DNA of 64,000 nucleotides from Dromiciops gliroides (Eukaryota > Chordata > Mammalia > Microbiotheria > Microbiotheriidae). Of the stretch, positions 60,801 to 64,000 are shown in pieces. Where the stretch lies: contig NC_057861.1 of assembly GCF_019393635.1 (NCBI RefSeq), forward strand, positions 356,215,953 to 356,279,952. The letters are read 5' to 3'. The notes under the pieces are model-generated. The model worked only from the letters and a program-made list of their open reading frames with translations, ran no database searches and was not told the origin of the DNA. Positions within the stretch are counted from its first letter, which is position 1. Every line of letters starts with the position of its first letter. The position numbers and the translations under genes are program-made.

Positions 60801-61723
60801 ATACCATAGGTAAATTAGGAGAGAAAGGAATAGTGTACCTATCAGATCTTTGGAAAGGAGAACAGTTTTTGACCAAACATGAGATAGAGTATATTATAAA
60901 ATGCAAAGTGGATGATTTTGATTATATTAAATTTAAAAATTTTTGTACAAACAGAAGCAATGCATCCAAAATTAGAAGGGAGGCAGAAAGCTGGGAAACA
61001 ATTTTTGAGGCCAGTGCTTCTGATAAAGGCCTCATCTCTAAAATATATAGGGAATTAAATCAAATTTATAAGAATCCAAGTCATTCCCCAATTGAGAAAT
61101 GGTCAAAGGATATGAACAGGCAGTTTTCTGATGAAGAAACCAAAGCTATCTATTCCCATATGAAAAAATGCTCTAAATCTCTAATGATTAGAGAGATGCA
61201 AATTAAAACAACTCTGAGGTACCACCTGACACCTATCAGATTGGCTAAAATGACAAAAAAAGAAGATAATAAATGTTGGAGAGGCTGTGGGAAAATTGGA
61301 ACACTAATGCATTGTTGGTGGAGCTGTGAGCTGATCCAACCATTCTGGAGAGCAATTTGGAATTATGCCCAAAGGGCGATAAAGCTGTGCATACCCTTTG
61401 ACCCAGCAATCCCACTTTTAGGTCTTTTGCCCAAAGAAATCATGGAAGGGGGAAAGGGACCCACATGTACAAAAATATTTATAGCTGCTCTTTACGTGGT
61501 AGCAAGGAATTGGAAGTTGAGGGGGTGCCCATCAATTGGGGAATGGCTGGACAAGTTGTGGTATATGAATACAATGGAATACTATTGTGCTGTAGGAAAT
61601 GATGAGCAGGAAGAGTTCAGAGAAACCTGGAGGGTCTTACGTGAGCTGATGATGAGTGAGATGAGCAGAACCAGAAGAACATTGTACACAGTATCATCAA
61701 CATTGAGTGTTGACCTACTGTGA
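57890..61723 (+). CDS. L1 ORF2 protein (endonuclease-reverse transcriptase), 1,277 aa, intact
   Basis: Nicks genomic DNA and reverse-transcribes L1 RNA at the nick (target-primed reverse transcription); role is from the family. The APE-type endonuclease has N13, E42 (QETH), D144 and N146 (VGDLNLPL) and H229 (SDH). The reverse transcriptase has [39 protein letters not shown] and catalytic FADD at 699-702. The C-terminal Cys-His motif is C1129-x3-C1133-x7-H1141-x4-C1146. I place the start at 57,890 ([16 protein letters not shown]), which matches the human ORF2p start and length (1,275 aa); the frame also has an ATG at 57,782. All catalytic residues examined are present and there is no stop. Confidence 0.95.
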   Translation: MEGNRQSVIITVNVNGMNSAIKRKRIAEWIKNQNPTICCLQETHLKQRDTHRVKVKGWSRIYYASAKVKKAGVAILISDKVQAKIDLIKRDKEGNYILLKGTIDNEVISILNMYAPSGIASKFLEEKLNELQEELDSNTILVGDLNLPLSELDKSSQKINKKEVKEVNRLLEKLDMIDVWRKLNGDRKEYTFFSAVHGTFSKIDHVLGHKNIIVKCRKAEIVNASFSDHDAIKITCKKEPGKSRMKINWKLNNFILKNEWAKQEIIETINNFIQENDNNETTYQNLWDAAKAVLRGKFIALNAYMNKKEKEEINELGMQLKKLEKEQIRNPQLDTKLEILKIKGEINKIESKKTIELINKTKSWFYEKTNKIDKILVNLIKKKKEENQITSIKNEKGDVTTNEVEIKAIIRKYFAQLYANKFDNLNEMDEYLQKYKLPRLTEEEIKSLNKPILEKEIEQAINELPKKKSPGPDGFTGEFYQTFKEQLIPILYKLFGKIGEEGVLPNSFYDTNMVVIPKPGKAKTEKENYRPISLMNIDAKILNKILARRLQQVITRIIHYDQVGFIPGMQGWFNIRKTINIINHINKKTNQNHMIISIDAEKAFDKVQHPFLIKTLESLGIGGAFLRIINSIYLKPSASIICNGDKLEAFPIRSGVKQGCPLSPLLFNIVLEMLALAIREEKGIKGIRIGKEETKLSLFADDMMVYLRNPRESSQKLLETINNFSKVAGYKINPQKSSAFLYMTNKVQQQEIEREIPFKVTVGNIKYLGVYLPRQTQELYEHNYQTLFTQIKSDLNNWKDINCSWIGRANIVKMTILPKLIYLFSAIPIRLPKNYFIQLEKIITKFIWKNKKSRISREIMKKNSQEGGLAVPNLELYYKAAVIKTIWYWLKNRVVDQWNRLGSGNAVVNDTSNVVFDKPKDSSFWDRNSVFDKNCWENWKIVWQKLGLDQHLTPYTKIRSKWIHDLDIRGDTIGKLGEKGIVYLSDLWKGEQFLTKHEIEYIIKCKVDDFDYIKFKNFCTNRSNASKIRREAESWETIFEASASDKGLISKIYRELNQIYKNPSHSPIEKWSKDMNRQFSDEETKAIYSHMKKCSKSLMIREMQIKTTLRYHLTPIRLAKMTKKEDNKCWRGCGKIGTLMHCWWSCELIQPFWRAIWNYAQRAIKLCIPFDPAIPLLGLLPKEIMEGGKGPTCTKIFIAALYVVARNWKLRGCPSIGEWLDKLWYMNTMEYYCAVGNDEQEEFRETWRVLRELMMSEMSRTRRTLYTVSSTLSVDLL

Positions 61724-62192
61724 TGGACTATATTCTTCTCACCAATGCAATGGTACAGAAGAGTTCCAGGGAACTCATGATAGAAGAGGATCTCCAAATC
61801 CAAGAAAAAAAAGAAAGAAAGAACTGTGGAGTATAGATGCTGATTGAACCATATTATTTCTTTTGTTTTGGGTGCTGTTGTTTTATTTTTTCTATTTTGA
61901 GGTTTTGCATCACTGCTCTGATTCTTTCTCTTGTAACAGGATTAATGCAGAAATAGGATTAATGTTATTATGTGTATATATATGTGTGTGTATAGATATA
62001 TCTATATGTATATGTATAGATATATATAGATATAACCTATATCAGATTACCTGCTGTCTAGGGGAGGGGGGAGGGAGGGGAGGGAGGGAGGGAGAAAAAT
62101 CTGAAATTGTAAAGCATGTATAAACAAAAGTTGAGAACTATCTTTACATGTAACGGAAAAAATAAAATATCTCAAAAAAAAAAAAAAAAAAA
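61724..62192 (+). other. L1 3'UTR with G-rich tract and poly(A) signal
   Basis: Contains a TATATG/TGTGTA simple repeat (61,974-62,033), a G-rich tract (62,061-62,094, runs of 3-6 G separated by single A) able in principle to form a G-quadruplex, AATAAA at about 62,161 and the A-tail. G-rich 3'UTR tracts are a known L1 property. Confidence 0.9.
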
Positions 62193-62315
62193 AAGAAGCT
62201 TTGGTTTACATGATAGCATTGAAAAGTTCAATTGCATTCCTTGAACTTATCTCAAAATAGTAACATTAAAATATATTCACTTTGATATTTCAATCACTAA
62301 TTTTAAGTACTTCTT

Positions 62316-62465
62316 TTTTTTTTTTTTTTGGTGAGGCAATTGGGGTTAAGTGACTTTCCCAGGGTCACACAGCTAGTAAGTGTTAAGTGTCTGAGGCCGG
62401 ATTTGGACTTAGGTCCTCCTGAATCCAGGGCCAGTGCTCTATCCACTGTGCCACCTAGCTGCCCC
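62316..62465 (-). mobile_element. Young SINE (WSINE1-like)
   Basis: T-run, GAGGCAATTGGGGTTAAGTG, CTGAGGCCGG and a complete head at the right. Flanks TAAGTACTTCTT and TAATTACTTCTT (62,466-62,477). Confidence 0.94.
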
Positions 62466-62990
62466 TAATTACTTCTTCTTACAGTTGATAATACTATAGA
62501 TTTTTGTTAGAAGCATAGATAAAACTCTTGTGTGTTTTTTAACTTCACAGTATACTATCAATATTAGTTAGCTACTGCAATTTATTTTCTGGGGTTCTTG
62601 GGGAATTTAAAGGAGAATTTTTTTTTATATTCAGTTCAAATGAGAGTTACTTCTCTGTACTTTATGACTAAACTTGAGAAAACTATAATACATGTTCTCT
62701 GCTCTAACTCTCCTTATATCCCCCTTCATTTTGGTTTCTGACTTGGTCATTCCAAAGTTATAAATGTTCTCCTAATTGACTACTCCAATAGCAGTTTTAC
62801 AATTCTAATTTTTATTGACTTCTTGACTCTCAATCATCTCTTCTCATTTATGTTCTATATGTTATAAGGATAGCAACCTCTCCTGCTTCTCCTACCAATG
62901 TGACCACAAATTTTCAGTGTCCTTTGCTGGATTCTCATCCATGTCAATACCACTGATTATTTATATCTAATAGAGTTCTATCCCAGACCT
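62466..62990. other. AT-rich sequence, nothing recognised
   Basis: No supported feature. Confidence 0.4.
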
Positions 62991-63320
62991 TCATCTCTTC
63001 TACCTCTATATTATTTCACTTGATTCTCATCAGCTCCCACAGATAAAATTTTCACCTCTAGGATGAGGATTCTCAAATTTGCCTTTCCAAACCCATCTTC
63101 TATTCTGGACTCTAGCATTAGATTTCCAACTGCCTTTCAGATATCTAGAACTGGATGTCCAGTGGACATCTTAAATTCAACATTTCCAAAAGTGACCTCA
63201 TTATCCTTTCCTCAAAATCCTCCACCCATCCAAACTTACCAATCATTCTCAATGGTATCATCATCTTCCCTGCACCTCCAGTCTCACCATCAAGACATCA
63301 TCCATGATTTTTCACTAGCT
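62991..63320 (+). mobile_element. Ancient dispersed mammalian repeat (LINE-derived?)
   Basis: TCCAACTGCCTTTCAGATAT, GGATGTCCAGTGGACATCTT and AACATTTCCAAAAGTGACC match the reverse orientation of the family seen at 28,780-29,400. The open frame at 63,063 lies inside it. Confidence 0.5.
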
Positions 63321-63354
63321 CTCATCAAGTAAATACTATATACATTAGTTGCTG

Positions 63355-63392
63355 TTGTCATCATCATCATCACCACCACCACCATCATTATT
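63355..63392. repeat. (ATC)n/(ACC)n trinucleotide repeat
   Basis: Short trinucleotide array. Confidence 0.9.
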
Positions 63393-63502
63393 AGAGTTCT
63401 TAAAAGCTCTCTGAAAGCAATATTGATTCCTCTTCCAGTTTTCTGACTACCCCATTGCTCATCTTTGTTTTTTTGCTAAAACTCCTTTAAGGTGACATTG
63501 TT

Positions 63503-63654
63503 TTTATTTTTGTTTTTTAGTGAGGCAATTGGGGTTAATTGACTTGCCCAGGGTTACACAGCTAGTAAGTGTTAAGTGTTTGGGGCCGGATTTGAACTCA
63601 GGTACTCCTGACTCCAGGGCCGGTGCTCTATCCACTGCACCACCTAGCTGCCCC
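63503..63654 (-). mobile_element. Young SINE (WSINE1-like)
   Basis: Near-consensus copy with CpG-containing GGGGCCGG and GGGCCGG stretches. Perfect 15-bp duplication TAAGGTGACATTGTT at 63,488-63,502 and 63,655-63,669. Confidence 0.96.
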
Positions 63655-63669
63655 TAAGGTGACATTGTT

Positions 63670-64000
63670 AACAGAGTAAGACATTGGTAACCTGTTCCTG
63701 TGTCTCTCCTATGCAATAATACCATCAACTTTGGTTTTACACAAATGATGATTCATCTTGTCATCTCACATATACAAGGTGGTTTCAATTACCAAAACCT
63801 GGTTTAGACAAGGTAAGTCTACAGTCACATACTCTTTTCTCCAGGCACACCACTGGCATTTTGTATTTTCTTTGGAACTAGATGCTGTGACAATACCCAA
63901 AGTTCTCCCTAGTACCTTTTCAAGTCTCATGAAGTAATTCAGTGTGGTTATTCATATTATATGGTACTGTTTCTGGCCACCTCCAGCACAAGAAAGTGAT
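63670..64000. other. Unique sequence to window end
   Basis: Nothing recognised. Confidence 0.4.

Larger units (their letters stand above)
55588..62192 (+). mobile_element. Full-length L1 with both ORFs open
   Basis: About 6.6 kb: 5'UTR (55,588-56,162), ORF1 (56,163-57,308), long spacer, ORF2 (57,890-61,723) and 3'UTR with AATAAA and a roughly 20-base A-tail. A perfect 16-bp duplication AAGAAGCTTTGGTTTA lies at 55,572-55,587 and 62,193-62,208. The start GGGGGCGGAGCCAAGATGG resembles the canonical L1 5' end. Intact duplication, retained CpGs in the 5'UTR and open frames indicate a recent insertion. Whether it is active cannot be read from sequence alone. Confidence 0.96.

Overview
The window looks like intergenic or intronic DNA from a marsupial. 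It is AT-rich, and no host protein-coding exon could be recognised. The marsupial assignment rests on about twenty copies of a tRNA-derived SINE with a shared head (A box TGGCGCAGTGG, B box GTTCAAATCC, MIR/CORE-like body), which I recognise as typical of metatherians (WSINE1/MAR1-like). The L1 lineages are also of marsupial type. The exact species cannot be fixed from the sequence.

Layout. 1-8.8 kb: an ORF2-less L1 derivative (HAL1-like, minus strand, 853-4,449) carrying three SINEs, then (CTAT)n/(TA)n arrays, then a second, older ORF2-poor L1 region (plus, about 5.7-8.7 kb) with a GGAA array and an L2 3' end. 8.8-14.6 kb: mostly unique AT-rich DNA with MIR fossils, a 145-bp direct repeat of unknown origin (9,180 and 11,046) and two copies of a long composite SINE. 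14.6-17.5 kb: nested L1 3' ends sharing one re-used target site, and a SINE split by a 563-bp solo LTR. 17.5-22.2 kb: scattered SINEs. 22.2-24.65 kb: a U6 snRNA/L1 chimeric retro-insertion with a target-site duplication. 25-33.5 kb: mostly unique sequence with MIR, SINE and other old repeats. 33.9-36.2 kb: a three-level nest (SINE in a tailless L1 piece in an older L1) and a tailless U6 fragment. 36.3-39.4 kb: HAL1-like copy B. 41.4-49.2 kb: HAL1-like copy C split by a 5.2-kb L1. 49.2-55.5 kb: MIR, L2 and CR1/L3-like fossils and a 5'-end-only L1 fragment. 55,588-62,192: a full-length L1 with both reading frames open and a perfect 16-bp target-site duplication. 62.2-64 kb: two young SINEs and old repeats.

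How the parts relate. The intact L1 encodes the ORF1 RNA chaperone and the ORF2 endonuclease/reverse transcriptase. By known biology, this kind of machinery produced the A-tailed SINEs, the HAL1-like copies and the U6 retrocopies; their target duplications are visible in the sequence. I found no new multi-gene system. The most notable items are the open L1 with a triplicated 21-residue unit in the ORF1 coiled coil, the U6-L1 chimera, the HAL1-like family (three copies sharing one deletion junction, two of them also sharing a captured SINE), and several insertions without an A-tail.
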